A stretch of DNA of 64,000 nucleotides from Catellatospora vulcania (GTDB taxonomy: Bacteria > Actinomycetota > Actinomycetes > Mycobacteriales > Micromonosporaceae), in the NCBI RefSeq assembly GCF_009720385.1, contig NZ_WARX01000017.1, forward strand, positions 124,001 through 188,000, written 5' to 3'. Position 1 is the stretch's first letter, and each line of letters begins with the position of its first letter. Below the pieces are notes generated by a model, which was given only the letters and a program-made list of their open reading frames with translations, was not told the DNA's origin and did no database searches. This document shows, one piece after another, positions 55,458 to 64,000 of this stretch. Position numbers and translations under genes: made by a program.

Positions 55458-58400
55458 GCGAGCTGATCAGCCGGCGGGTAGTGGAGGAGGGGCCGCGCTG
55501 GACGCCGGAGGAGCTGGCGGCGCGGCTGGAGCTGAAGCCGCCGACCGCCGAGCAGGCCGCGGTGATCAGTGCACCCGTCGCGCCGCTGCTGGTCGTCGCG
55601 GGCGCGGGCTCCGGCAAGACGGAGACCATGGCGGCGCGGGTGCTGTGGCTGGTCGCCAACCAGCACGTGCGCCCGGAGCACGTGCTGGGGCTGACCTTCA
55701 CCCGCAAGGCGGCGGGCGAGCTGGCGCACCGGGTCCGGGTACGCCTGGGCCAGCTGCGCCGCCACGTCGGCACCCGGTTCACCGAGGGGCTCGACGGCGA
55801 GCCGACGATCGCCACGTACCACTCGTTCGCGGCGCGCATCGTCACCGAGCACGGCCTGCGCGCCGGGTACGAGCCGAGCACCCGGCTGCTCACCGAGGCG
55901 TCCTGCTGGCAGCTCGCCGACGAGGTGGTGCGCTCGTACACCGGGGACATGTCGGCGGTGGACTCCGCGCCGAGCACGGTGGTGTCGGCGGTGCTCGCGC
56001 TGGCCGGTGAGCTGGCCGAGCACCTGGTGACCCCGGACAGCCTGGCCACCTGGACGGGCCGCTTCCACGCGAGCGTCGACGCGAAGCCGGGCCGGGTGAT
56101 GGCCGACGTGCGCGACCTGCTGGCCCGCCAGCGGGCCCGGTTGCAGCTGCTGCCGCTGGTGCGCAGGTACGCCGAACGCAAGCAGGTGCTGGAGGCGATG
56201 GACTTCGGCGACCAGATGTCGCGCGCGGCCCGGGTGGCCCGCGACCATCCCGAGGTCGGGGCTGCCGAGCGTGAGCGGTTCCGGGTGGTGCTGCTCGACG
56301 AGTACCAGGACACCAGCCATGCCCAGGTGACGCTGCTGCGGGCGCTGTTCGCCGGGGACGTGGCGGTGGTCGAGGGCGGGGTGTCCGGGCAGGGGCATCC
56401 GGTGACCGCGGTCGGCGACCCGTGCCAGTCGATCTACGGCTGGCGCGGGGCCAGCGCGGGCACCCTGGACCGGTTCCCGGGGGAGTTCCCCGACCGTGAC
56501 GGCGAGCCCGCAGCCCAGGCGCAGCTCGGACGCAGTTTCCGCAACCGGTCGGAGATCCTGTCGGTGGCCAACGCGATCTCCGCGCCGCTGCGCGACCTCG
56601 GGGCGCGGGTGGTCTCCCTGACCTCGGGCAGCGACGCGCCGGGCATCGTGCAGTGCGCGCTGCTGGAGTCGCACCTGGACGAGGCGGAGTGGATCGCCGA
56701 CCAGATCGTCACCGCGTGGCGCAGCGAGGCGGGCACGGCCGCCGACCAGAACCCGGTGCACATCCCCGTCGAGCGGCGGCCCACCTCGGCGGTGCTGGTG
56801 CGGGTGCGCTCGCAGATCGCGCCGATCGAGGCGGCGCTGCGGGCCCGCGGCCTGCCGGTCGAGGTCGTCGGCCTGGGCGGCCTGCTGGACACGCCCGAGG
56901 TCCGCGACGTGGTCTGCACGCTGCGGGTGCTCAACGACCCGCTGGACGGGGCGAGCCTGCTGCGCCTGCTGACCGGCGCGCGCTGGCGGATCGGGCCCCG
57001 TGACCTGGTGGCGCTGCACCGGCGGTCCCGGGCGCTGGCGCACGACCGCCGTCCCGCCGGGGACGACGCCGACATCGTCACCGACCGGCTCGACGACGCG
57101 GCGCTGGCCGAGGCGCTGGACGACCTCGGCGAGCCGGACCAGTACTCGCCCGCGGCGTACGCCCGGCTGTCGGCGTACGCGAAGGAACTGGCGGGGTTGC
57201 GTGCCCGCCTGGACCAGCCGGTCAGCGACCTGATCGCCGACATCGAGCGCACCGCGGGCCTGGACGTCGAGGTCGCGGTGCGGGCCGGGGACGCCGGGCT
57301 GGCCCGCGCGCACCTGGACACGCTCGGCGAGGTCGCGGCCCGGTTCGCGATCGAGACCGACGGCGCGCCGCTGGGGGCTTTCCTGTCCTACCTGGCCGCG
57401 GCCGAGGACGAGGAGCGCGGGCTGACCCCGGGCGAGATCGACGTGGCCGAGGGCGCGGTGCAGATCCTCACCGCGCACGCCGCCAAGGGCCTGGAGTGGG
57501 ACGTGGTGGCGGTCGCGGGGCTGACCAAGGACGTGTGGCCGGGGCCGAGCAAGGGCTCCGATCACTTCCTCAAGGGCCTGGGCGTGCTGCCGTTCCCGCT
57601 GCGCGGCGACCGCGACGGGCTGCCCACGCTGGCCGTGAAGAGCGCCGCCGACCAGAAGGAGCTGGGCCGCGCCGTCGCCGACTTCGAACAGCAGTGGAAG
57701 GAGCACGACGCGCGCGAGGAGCGCCGCCTGGCGTACGTGGCGGTCACCCGCCCGCGCAGCTGGCTGTTCGCCTCCGGCTACTGGTGGGGCGACAAGGTGC
57801 GCAAGCCGCGCGGCCCGTCGGTGCTGCTGGAGGAGATCGTCGGAGTGTGCCGGGCCGGTGAGGGCCATGTCGACGTGTGGACGGCGGCGCCGGAGCCGGA
57901 CGCGGTCAACCCGACCAGCGGCGAGGTCGCCACGACCTGGCCCAGCGATCCGCTGGGCGCGCGGCGGCCCACCGTCGAGGCGGCGGCCGACCTGATCCGG
58001 GCCATGCTCGGCGAGCCGGACGCGGGCGCGGTTCCGGCCGAGCACGACGAGGTGACGCGGCGCTGGCGGCAGGAGGCCGACCTGCTGCTGATCGAGCGCG
58101 ACGAGCAGGCCCGCCGGGCGAACCGGGCCGACGTGGTGCTGCCGGCCCACCTGTCGGTGTCGCAGCTGGTGGCGCTGCGCAAGGACCCGGCCGCGCTGGC
58201 CCGGCGGCTCCGCAGGCCGCTGCCCGCGGCCCCGGACCCGTACGCCCGCCGCGGCACCGCCTTCCACCACTGGCTGGAGCAGCGCTACGGCGCGGACCAG
58301 CTGCTCGACCTGGACGACCTCCCGGGCGCGGCCGACTCCGACGCCGCCCCGGACGAGGCGCTGGGCCTGCTCAAGGAGAAGTTCGAGGCCAGCGTCTGGG

Positions 58401-58744
58401 CCGACCGGGTGCCGGTCGAGGTGGAGACGCCGTTCGTGGTGGAGCTGGGCGGCACCGTCGTGCGTGGACGGATGGACGCGGTGTTCCGCGACGATGACGG
58501 CGGTTACGACGTGGTCGACTGGAAGACCGGCCGGGTGCCCACCGGCGCGACGGCGGCCGCGGCCGCGGTGCAGCTGGCGGCGTACCGGCTGGCCTGGGCG
58601 GCGCTGGCGGGCGTGCCGGTGGCGAAGGTCAGCGCCGCGTTCCACTACGTACGCGACAACCTGACCGTGCGCCCCGCCGACCTGCTCGACGAGGCCGGGC
58701 TGACCGCGTTGCTGACCTCGCTGCCGGGACAGGACGCCGACTAG
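55454..58744 (+). CDS. adnB: AdnB-like helicase-nuclease subunit (UvrD/RecB type)
   Basis: 1096 residues. This subunit has the fully canonical SF1A motor: GAGSGKTETM (Lys55), LTFTRKAAGELAHR, LLDEYQDTSH (Asp282), VGDPCQSIYGWRG, TAHAAKGLEWDVVAVAG and AYVAVTRPR. The C-terminal nuclease has GTAFHHWLEQRYG, RGRMDAVFRDDD and VVDWKTGRVP (Asp1022, Lys1024). It is expected to be the main translocating motor of the AdnAB complex, the actinobacterial counterpart of RecBCD/AddAB. The GTG start overlaps the adnA stop (GTGA), which favours equal production. Confidence 0.93.
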   Translation: MSELISRRVVEEGPRWTPEELAARLELKPPTAEQAAVISAPVAPLLVVAGAGSGKTETMAARVLWLVANQHVRPEHVLGLTFTRKAAGELAHRVRVRLGQLRRHVGTRFTEGLDGEPTIATYHSFAARIVTEHGLRAGYEPSTRLLTEASCWQLADEVVRSYTGDMSAVDSAPSTVVSAVLALAGELAEHLVTPDSLATWTGRFHASVDAKPGRVMADVRDLLARQRARLQLLPLVRRYAERKQVLEAMDFGDQMSRAARVARDHPEVGAAERERFRVVLLDEYQDTSHAQVTLLRALFAGDVAVVEGGVSGQGHPVTAVGDPCQSIYGWRGASAGTLDRFPGEFPDRDGEPAAQAQLGRSFRNRSEILSVANAISAPLRDLGARVVSLTSGSDAPGIVQCALLESHLDEAEWIADQIVTAWRSEAGTAADQNPVHIPVERRPTSAVLVRVRSQIAPIEAALRARGLPVEVVGLGGLLDTPEVRDVVCTLRVLNDPLDGASLLRLLTGARWRIGPRDLVALHRRSRALAHDRRPAGDDADIVTDRLDDAALAEALDDLGEPDQYSPAAYARLSAYAKELAGLRARLDQPVSDLIADIERTAGLDVEVAVRAGDAGLARAHLDTLGEVAARFAIETDGAPLGAFLSYLAAAEDEERGLTPGEIDVAEGAVQILTAHAAKGLEWDVVAVAGLTKDVWPGPSKGSDHFLKGLGVLPFPLRGDRDGLPTLAVKSAADQKELGRAVADFEQQWKEHDAREERRLAYVAVTRPRSWLFASGYWWGDKVRKPRGPSVLLEEIVGVCRAGEGHVDVWTAAPEPDAVNPTSGEVATTWPSDPLGARRPTVEAAADLIRAMLGEPDAGAVPAEHDEVTRRWRQEADLLLIERDEQARRANRADVVLPAHLSVSQLVALRKDPAALARRLRRPLPAAPDPYARRGTAFHHWLEQRYGADQLLDLDDLPGAADSDAAPDEALGLLKEKFEASVWADRVPVEVETPFVVELGGTVVRGRMDAVFRDDDGGYDVVDWKTGRVPTGATAAAAAVQLAAYRLAWAALAGVPVAKVSAAFHYVRDNLTVRPADLLDEAGLTALLTSLPGQDAD

Positions 58745-58894
58745 TCCGGACGGCGGGCGGCGGTGCGCCCTGTAGTCCGTTAATACCGGCGACTCAGCCG
58801 AACCGCTGCCAGACCAGTCCGGAAAACGACTGCGTGATGTCGCACGCAGCGGGCATTGTGTGAGCGGACACACGCATCCCGTGGGAGGCGCGCC

Positions 58895-59047
58895 GTGGAG
58901 TCATCAGTCCGGGAACTGCTCCTGGTGATGCTCCTTGCGCTGATCGGGGTCGGCGTGGCCGGGGCCGTGGTGCTCGCGCCCTGGCACGCGGCACAGGCCG
59001 GTATCGTCGTGGAGGTGCATCCGCCGGCCGCGCCCTTGGCCGGTTGA
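58895..59047 (+). CDS. 50-residue single-span membrane protein
   Basis: From the GTG at 58895 the chain reads VESSVRELLLVMLLALIGVG and continues AGAVVLAPWHAAQAGIVVEV with a short Pro-rich tail. One membrane helix is predicted. The start has GGGAGG upstream. Its stop overlaps the longest possible frame of the mycosin-like gene, so the two are probably cotranscribed. I know no family. Confidence 0.55.
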   Translation: MESSVRELLLVMLLALIGVGVAGAVVLAPWHAAQAGIVVEVHPPAAPLAG

Positions 59048-59091
59048 CGATGATTGTTGTGAACGCCTCGATACCCGCCGGAGTGCGTGTG

Positions 59092-60300
59092 ATGTCTGGT
59101 CCGAAATCCCTGGTCACGGCTGCTGTCTCGGCTGTCGTGCTGCTGCTGGGCGCGCCCGCGTCCGCGGCCGAGCCGGACGTGGTGCGCGGTATGCAGTGGC
59201 AGCTCGCGGGCCTCGACCTGGCCGCGGTGCATCAGCGCGCGACCGGCGCCGGCGTGCTCGTCGCGGTGCTGGACTCGGGTGTGGACAAGACCCACCCGGA
59301 CCTGGCCGGCCAGGTGCTAGGCGGGCCGGACCCGGTCTCCAACTCCGATGTGGATGGCCGTGGCACCGGGCTTGCCGGACTCATCGCAGGTCACGGCCAT
59401 GTTCCCGGGGTCTCGGTGGGTGCGCCGCGGCCGAGCGCTTCGCCGTCAGGGCTGCCCGCGCCGAGCGCGAGCGCGGCCCCGGCCGACCCCCGCACGGCGG
59501 GTGTGCTCGGGGTGGCCCCCGGCGCGCAGATCCTGCCGGTGGCGTTCGCGCCGGGGCCGAGTGCGACCGGTGACCCGGATGCGCTGGCCGCCGCGATCGA
59601 CCGGGCCGTGTTCGGCGGCGCGAAGATCATCTGCATCGGCCGGGGCGTCGTGCCCAGCAGCAAGCTGCAGGCCTCGGTCGAGGCGGCCGTCGCGCGTGGT
59701 GTGCTGATCGTCGCGGCCGACGCGGATCGGGCCGGCCGGCCGTTCACACCCTGGCCGGCCTCCTACCCCGGGGTGCTCAACGCGATCCCGGCGGACCGTT
59801 CGGGCCAGGTGCCCGTCGCGCCGCTGAGCGGGCGCACCACCGGCATCACGGTGCCCGGCGTCGACCTGATCACGACCGGGTTGGGCGGCGGCTACCGGAT
59901 GGACGGCGGGTCCAGCGCCGCGGCGGTGCTGGCGGGCGCGGCGGCGGTGGTGTGGTCGGCGTACCCGAAGGCCACGGCCGCGCAGGTGCTGCAGCGGCTG
60001 CGCTCGACCGCCACCGACACGGGGACGCCCGGCGCGGACAGCCGGTTCGGCGCGGGCACGCTCAACCTGGGCGCGGCGCTGGCCGCGAACCTGCCGCAGG
60101 AGGCCGCGCCGAGCGTGCAGCCGAGCCCTGCGGCGTCGAACCCGGCCGCCTCGCCGAGCGCGTCACCCCTGCCGGTCGCCCTCGCCGACAGCCGGGACTG
60201 GCGGCGCTGGCTGGTGGCGCTGCCGCTGCTGCTCTTCCTGCTGGCGCTCACGGTGTGGGCGGTGCGGTCGGCCCGGGTGCGGCAGCAGCCCGCCGCCTGA
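59092..60300 (+). CDS. Mycosin-like subtilase without catalytic His
   Basis: 402 residues: a signal peptide (LVTAAVSAVVLLLGAPASAA), a subtilase (S8) domain, a Pro/Ser/Ala linker and a C-terminal membrane helix (WLVALPLLLFLLALTVWAV). This is the architecture of mycosins, the proteases of type VII secretion. Asp61 is in place (AVLDSGVDKTHPDL), and Ser275 lies in GGSSAAAVLAGAA. The segment that should be GHGTxVAG reads GRGTGLAG, so the catalytic His is Arg90. The oxyanion Asn region is also unlike active mycosins. No ESX genes are nearby. The ATG at 59092 has GGAG upstream; longer GTG/TTG forms exist. Confidence 0.82.
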   Translation: MSGPKSLVTAAVSAVVLLLGAPASAAEPDVVRGMQWQLAGLDLAAVHQRATGAGVLVAVLDSGVDKTHPDLAGQVLGGPDPVSNSDVDGRGTGLAGLIAGHGHVPGVSVGAPRPSASPSGLPAPSASAAPADPRTAGVLGVAPGAQILPVAFAPGPSATGDPDALAAAIDRAVFGGAKIICIGRGVVPSSKLQASVEAAVARGVLIVAADADRAGRPFTPWPASYPGVLNAIPADRSGQVPVAPLSGRTTGITVPGVDLITTGLGGGYRMDGGSSAAAVLAGAAAVVWSAYPKATAAQVLQRLRSTATDTGTPGADSRFGAGTLNLGAALAANLPQEAAPSVQPSPAASNPAASPSASPLPVALADSRDWRRWLVALPLLLFLLALTVWAVRSARVRQQPAA

Positions 60301-60411
60301 TCCGCCCAGGTGCCGGACCGGGGCCGGTTCGAGCGCGGGGCGGATGAACAGATCGTTGCCGAAGGCGGCCGCTCGCATGTTGCGGGCTGCCGCCTCTGGT
60401 ATGTGTAGGCT

Positions 60412-60440
60412 GTATATCCTATCGTGCCGGTAGGTTATAT
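60412..60440. promoter_or_regulatory. AT-rich palindrome upstream of the FAD protein gene
   Basis: TATATCCTA and TAGGTTATA flank CGTGCCGG in an otherwise very GC-rich region, 77 bases before the ATG. It could be an operator, or the TATCCT/TAGGTT parts could be -10 elements. Which it is cannot be read from sequence. Confidence 0.4.
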
Positions 60441-60516
60441 GGGTTTACCGATGGCCTGCCCGCATCGAGCGGGCGGGCGGCGCTAACTTGATCAGCGACA
60501 CGGAGGAGGTACGGCC

Positions 60517-61908
60517 ATGGGCATCGCGGTGGTGGTCGGCGGCGGCTGCAGTGGCGTGCTCGCCACCCGTGAGCTCCTGCGGACCGGCTGGCACGTGGTG
60601 ATGGTCGACCCGGGCGCCCGGCCCGGCCGCGGGCTGGCCTACAGCACCGCCGCACCGTGGCACCTGCTGAACTCGCCCGCAGCCGCGATGAGCGCCGACC
60701 CGGACCAGCCCGAGGACTTCCTGCGCTGGTGCCGGCAGCGCGACCCGCGCACCGGCCCCGCCGACTTCGTGCCGCGCAGCTGGTACGGCGACTACCTGAC
60801 CGAGGTGCTGCGGGCAGCCGACGAGACCGCGCAGGGCCGGCTCACCGTGCAGCGCGGCCGAGTGGCCCGCATCTTCGAGCCGTCCGGCGGCGGCGGCCCG
60901 CTCACCGTGCTGCTCACCGACGACGTGGTGATCCCGGCCGACCGGGTGGTGCTCGCGCTGGGCCACCCCGCCCCGTCCGCTCCGGCACGCCTCGACGCCG
61001 CCGCCGCCCGCTCGGGGGCCTACGTGGCCGACCCGTGGCGGGCCGGCGCGCTGGACGGCCTGCCCGAGGGTCCGATCCTGCTCATCGGCACCGGACTGAC
61101 CGCCGTCGACGTGGCGCTGACCCTGGCCGACGCGGGCCGGCACGACCTGCTCGCGGTGTCCCGCCACGGCCTGTTCCCCCAGCCGCACCGCCGTCCCGGC
61201 ACGGCCGCGGCGGCGTCGGCGCAGGCGGCGACGGTGGCGGCGCTGCCCGAGCTGCTGGCCGCCGGTTCGGTGGCCGGGGTGCTGCGGTCGCTGCGGCGGC
61301 TCGCGGCCGACACCGGCGACTGGCGGGCCGTGCTGGACGCGCTGCGCCCGCACTGGGACGCGCTGTGGCAGAGCCTGCCCGAGCCCGGCCAGCACCGCTT
61401 CCTGCGGCACCTGGCCCGCTACTGGGAGGTGCACCGGCACCGGATGGCGCCTGCCGTCGCGGACAGCATCACCGCGCTGCGCGAGAGCGGCTCGCTGCGG
61501 GTGCGCGCCGCCGAGCTGTGCGGCATCGAGGCCGCCGACGAGGGGGTACGCGTGGTGCTGCGCGAGCGGCACGGCGGCGCGATCACCGCCCCGACCTTCG
61601 CCGCGGTGGTCAACTGCACCGGGCCGGGTCGCCTCGTCGAGTCGGATCCGCTGGTCCGGGCCCTGGTCGCGGAGGGCATGGCCCGGCCGGGGCCGTACCG
61701 CCTCGGACTCGACACCGACGCGCACGGCGCGCTGCTGCGCCGGGACGGCTCGGCGCACCCGGCGCTGTGGACGCTCGGCCCGACCCGCCGCGGCGTGCTC
61801 TGGGAGACCACCGCCGCGCCCGAGATCAGGACGCAGGCCCGGGGGCTCGCCGTCGCGCTGGGCGACGCGGGCGACCGTGCGCCGGTCGTCGAGTGCGTGG
61901 AGTCGTAG
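60517..61908 (+). CDS. FAD/NAD(P)-binding oxidoreductase
   Basis: 463 residues. The first dinucleotide motif is VVVGGGCSGVLATRELLRTG, a second is ILLIGTGLTAVDVALTLADAG, and AVVNCTGPGRLVESD is the typical C-terminal FAD segment. HLLNSPAAAMSADPDQPEDF resembles the region after the first motif in the NAD_binding_9/FAD-NAD(P) family, some of which are tied to amino-acid or siderophore oxidation. No substrate can be named. GGAGGAGG lies nine bases before the ATG. A regulator site candidate is upstream. Confidence 0.85.
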   Translation: MGIAVVVGGGCSGVLATRELLRTGWHVVMVDPGARPGRGLAYSTAAPWHLLNSPAAAMSADPDQPEDFLRWCRQRDPRTGPADFVPRSWYGDYLTEVLRAADETAQGRLTVQRGRVARIFEPSGGGGPLTVLLTDDVVIPADRVVLALGHPAPSAPARLDAAAARSGAYVADPWRAGALDGLPEGPILLIGTGLTAVDVALTLADAGRHDLLAVSRHGLFPQPHRRPGTAAAASAQAATVAALPELLAAGSVAGVLRSLRRLAADTGDWRAVLDALRPHWDALWQSLPEPGQHRFLRHLARYWEVHRHRMAPAVADSITALRESGSLRVRAAELCGIEAADEGVRVVLRERHGGAITAPTFAAVVNCTGPGRLVESDPLVRALVAEGMARPGPYRLGLDTDAHGALLRRDGSAHPALWTLGPTRRGVLWETTAAPEIRTQARGLAVALGDAGDRAPVVECVES

Positions 61909-61976
61909 TCCGCCCGCGGCGGCTGTGGGTGAACATTTCACAGCCGCCGCTGCGGACGCCTCCTCCGCCAGCTTGC

Positions 61977-61982
61977 TAGGGT
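61977..61982 (+). promoter_or_regulatory. -10 element TAGGGT for leaderless M16 peptidase gene
   Basis: TAGGGT fits TANNNT and ends seven bases before the GTG at 61990. No ribosome site lies between. Confidence 0.5.
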
Positions 61983-61989
61983 CGGTTTT

Positions 61990-63303
61990 GTGTCCACCGA
62001 GACCAGCATCCAGATCCCGCGCACGGCGTACGAGGTCGAGCGGTTCACGCTCCCCAACGGTTTGCGCGTCGTGCTCAGCCCGGACCGCAGCGCACCGGTG
62101 ATCGGTGTCGCGGTCGTCTACGACGTGGGAATCCGGTCCGAGCCGCAGGGCCGCACCGGCTTCGCCCACCTCTTCGAACACCTGATGTTCCAGGGCTCGG
62201 CCAACCTGGAGAAGCTGGCCCACTTCCGGCACGTGCAGGGGGCGGGCGGCACCTTCAACGGCTCCACCCACCTGGACTACACCGACTACTTCGAGACGGT
62301 GCCGAGCAACGCGCTGGAGCGGATGCTCTTCCTGGAGGCCGACCGCATGCGCGGGCCCCGGCTCACCGAGGAGAACCTCAAGAACCAGATCGACGTGGTC
62401 AAGGAGGAGATCCGGGTCAACGTGCTGAACCGCCCGTACGGCGGCTTCCCGTGGCTCAAGCTCCCGCCGGTCATGTTCGACACGTTCCCCAACGCGCACG
62501 ACGGCTACGGCTCCTTCAGCGACCTGGAGGCGGCCACCGTCCCCGACGCCGCGGAGTTCTTCGACAAGTACTACGCCTGCGGCAACGCCACGCTCGGCGT
62601 CTCCGGCGACTTCGACTCCGCGCACGCCCGGATGCTGATCGAGCGGCACTTCAGCGACGTGCCGGCCCGCCCGGCCCCGGCGCGTCCCGACTTCACCGAG
62701 CCCGACCTGAGCGCCGAGCGGCGCGAGTCCTACGTGGACAAGCTCGCCCCGCTGCCCGCGGTCGCCTCGGCGTGGCGGGTCCCGGACCCGGTCACCGACT
62801 TCGCCGGCTACCTGCCGTACGTGGTGCTGGCCGAGGTGCTCACCGACGGCGACGCGTCGCGGCTGGTCGAGCGGCTGGTGCTGAAGGACCGCAGCGTCAC
62901 CAGCGTCGGCGGCTACCTGGGCTTCATGGGCGAGCCGTTCGAGGTGCGCGACCCCACTGCGCTGCTGCTGCAGTCGCACCTGCCGCCCGGTGGCAGCGTG
63001 GACAAGGTGCTGGTCACCATCGACGAGGAGCTGGACCGGCTGGCCACCGACGGGCTGACCCCGGGCGAGCTGGCCCGCACCCAGGCCCGGATGGCCACCC
63101 ACCTGCTGCGCGAGACCGACGCGGTGCTGGGCCGCGCGCTGCGCATGGCCGTGCTGGAGCTGCAGCGGGGCAACCCGGGGCTGCTCAACGACCTGCCGCA
63201 CTCGATCGCCGAGGTGACCGAGGAGCAGATCCGGGCCGCCGCGGCCACCCTGCGCCCGAACCGCCGGGCGTCCATCGAGGTCGTACCCGGAGGCAACCAG
63301 TGA
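61990..63303 (+). CDS. M16 family zinc peptidase, catalytic subunit
   Basis: 437 residues. The inverted zinc motif is HLFEHLMFQG (HxxEH) with the distal Glu in VVKEEIRVNV, as in pitrilysin/processing-peptidase family proteins. ERFTLPNGLRVVLSPDRSAP and YACGNATLGVSGDF are also typical. Family members cleave peptides inside a closed chamber made of two such proteins. The second M16 gene starts 70 bases later, across a repeat-type linker, and supplies the partner. GTG start; leaderless. Confidence 0.92.
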   Translation: MSTETSIQIPRTAYEVERFTLPNGLRVVLSPDRSAPVIGVAVVYDVGIRSEPQGRTGFAHLFEHLMFQGSANLEKLAHFRHVQGAGGTFNGSTHLDYTDYFETVPSNALERMLFLEADRMRGPRLTEENLKNQIDVVKEEIRVNVLNRPYGGFPWLKLPPVMFDTFPNAHDGYGSFSDLEAATVPDAAEFFDKYYACGNATLGVSGDFDSAHARMLIERHFSDVPARPAPARPDFTEPDLSAERRESYVDKLAPLPAVASAWRVPDPVTDFAGYLPYVVLAEVLTDGDASRLVERLVLKDRSVTSVGGYLGFMGEPFEVRDPTALLLQSHLPPGGSVDKVLVTIDEELDRLATDGLTPGELARTQARMATHLLRETDAVLGRALRMAVLELQRGNPGLLNDLPHSIAEVTEEQIRAAAATLRPNRRASIEVVPGGNQ

Positions 63304-63376
63304 GCGAGCGTAGCGAGCGAACCACGAGACTCGGTGCAACTCATGCCGTCGACGAGCGAAGCGAGGAGCAGGCATG
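63301..63376 (+). repeat. Intercistronic linker repeat between two M16 peptidase genes
   Basis: It begins at the stop codon as TGAGCGAGCGTAGCGAGCGA and ends GACGAGCGAAGCGAGGAGCA before the ATG of the next gene. Layout and sequence match the tldD/tldE linker. It supplies GAGGAG as the ribosome site for the second gene. Confidence 0.8.
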
Positions 63377-64000
63377 AGCGTGATCACCCTTCCTGAGCTG
63401 GATGAGAACCGGCCGCTGGTATTGCCGACGGAGGTCGAGCAGACGCTGCCGAACGGGCTGACCGTGCTGGCCATCCGCCGCCCGAGCGTGCCGCTGGCCG
63501 AGGTGCGGCTGCGCGTGCCGTTCGCCAAGGCCGAGCTGGCCGAGGCGGCGGTGCTGGCGCAGACGCTGTTCTCCGGCACCAGCACCCGCAGCACCGTGCA
63601 GATCGCCGCCGAGCTGCAGACCGTCGGCGGCGGCCTGGGCGCGGGGATCGACCCGGACCGGCTGCAGATCAGCGGCAACTCGCTGGTGTCGGGGCTGGAC
63701 CGGTTGCTGGAGCTGCTGGCCGAGGTGCTCGACGACGCCGTCTACCCGGAGGGCGAGGTCACCACGGAGGTGGAGCGGCTGGCCGACCGGATCCAGGTCG
63801 CCCAGAGCCAGCCGGCTCACCTGGCCCGCGTCGCGCTGCTCAAGCGCATCTACCCGGGGCACCCGTACGCGGTGCAGACCCCGTCGGTGGAGGACGTGCG
63901 CGCGGTGAGCCCGGAGGCGCTGCGCGCGCTGCACGCCCGGCGGCTGCACCCGGCCGGGGCGACCCTGGTCATCGTCGGCGACCTCGACCCGGAGCAGGCG
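63374..64000 (+). CDS. M16 family peptidase partner subunit (cut by window end)
   Basis: 209 codons are present. The N-terminus (LVLPTEVEQTLPNGLTVLAI) and SVEDVRAVSPEALRALHARR fit the M16 fold. The position of HxxEH reads AVLAQTLFSG, so the zinc site is absent. This is the usual state of the non-catalytic half of paired bacterial M16 proteases. The C-terminal half lies beyond the window. Confidence 0.85.
   Translation, partial: MSVITLPELDENRPLVLPTEVEQTLPNGLTVLAIRRPSVPLAEVRLRVPFAKAELAEAAVLAQTLFSGTSTRSTVQIAAELQTVGGGLGAGIDPDRLQISGNSLVSGLDRLLELLAEVLDDAVYPEGEVTTEVERLADRIQVAQSQPAHLARVALLKRIYPGHPYAVQTPSVEDVRAVSPEALRALHARRLHPAGATLVIVGDLDPEQA

Noticed and set aside
53864-55460. Long alternative frame running from adnA into adnB
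   Set aside because: The part over adnA is Arg/Gly/Ala-rich shadow; only the part after 55454 is the real AdnB.
58895-60300. Type VII (ESX) secretion locus
   Set aside because: Only a mycosin-like protein is present; no WXG100, EccB, EccC, EccD or EccE gene is in the window.
60301-60516. tRNA gene suggested by a GGTTCGAGC segment
   Set aside because: No cloverleaf, acceptor stem or anticodon arm could be built around it.

Overview
The window is very GC-rich DNA from an actinobacterium, most plausibly a member of the Micromonosporaceae or a close relative. The supports are mshB (mycothiol synthesis), the actinobacterial dap set with a seven-iron type ferredoxin, an AdnAB-type recombination helicase-nuclease, a VanW-domain protein, many GTG/TTG starts and several leaderless promoters. 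The family-level assignment is inference. I saw no rRNA, tRNA or CRISPR array and no intact insertion sequence.

Layout. 0-2.9 kb: alkylation repair (an Ada-AlkA fusion coupled to a cut-off ogt) and the GTPase ychF. 2.9-3.9 kb: a patchwork of gene remnants (low-GC reading frame, 3' piece of a NUDIX gene, half an EamA transporter). 4-9.6 kb: secreted DNRLRE-type protein, GNAT, repeat-helical protein, pterin-dehydratase-like protein, intact NUDIX hydrolase, DUF559/AbiEi-like protein flanked by inverted 75-bp repeats. 9.8-13.5 kb: succinate dehydrogenase sdhCAB. 13.9-16.7 kb: tldD-tldE. 16.9-22.8 kb: peptide-type ABC importer (two ATPases, two permeases, binding lipoprotein). 23-33 kb: secreted coiled coil, degenerate S9 peptidase, mshB, membrane proteins, a Pro-Ser repeat surface protein, DUF2254, VanW.

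33-44.3 kb is a lysine/diaminopimelate neighbourhood: GNAT, fdxA, dapC, then dapD and dapE diverging from a 19-bp gap. Between dapC and dapD sit a membrane protein and a tightly coupled three-gene cassette: a Cas4/RecB-like Fe-S protein, a protein of unknown fold and an SF1 helicase resembling Upf1/Dna2. It follows dapD on the same strand with a 25-bp gap. It looks like a split Dna2-type machine and is the best candidate here for an undescribed system.

44.3-51.8 kb: a DUF4407 membrane protein and three large secreted carbohydrate-related proteins (beta-helix hydrolase, LamG-PKD protein, F5/8C-DUF1996 protein) with LacI-type operator candidates. 52.1-58.7 kb: the AdnA-AdnB pair, coupled by a 4-base overlap. 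58.9-60.3 kb: a tiny membrane protein and a mycosin-like protein lacking the catalytic His. 60.5-64 kb: an FAD oxidoreductase and a pair of M16 peptidase subunits, the second cut by the window end.

Intergenic DNA is unusually rich in palindromic units. A 75-bp element occurs three times at exactly the same length, a 65-71 bp element with GATCGCTGTTT-type arms three times, and a 77-78 bp element with TCGACTTGCC-type arms about twice. A related linker sequence joins the genes of both paired-protease operons.
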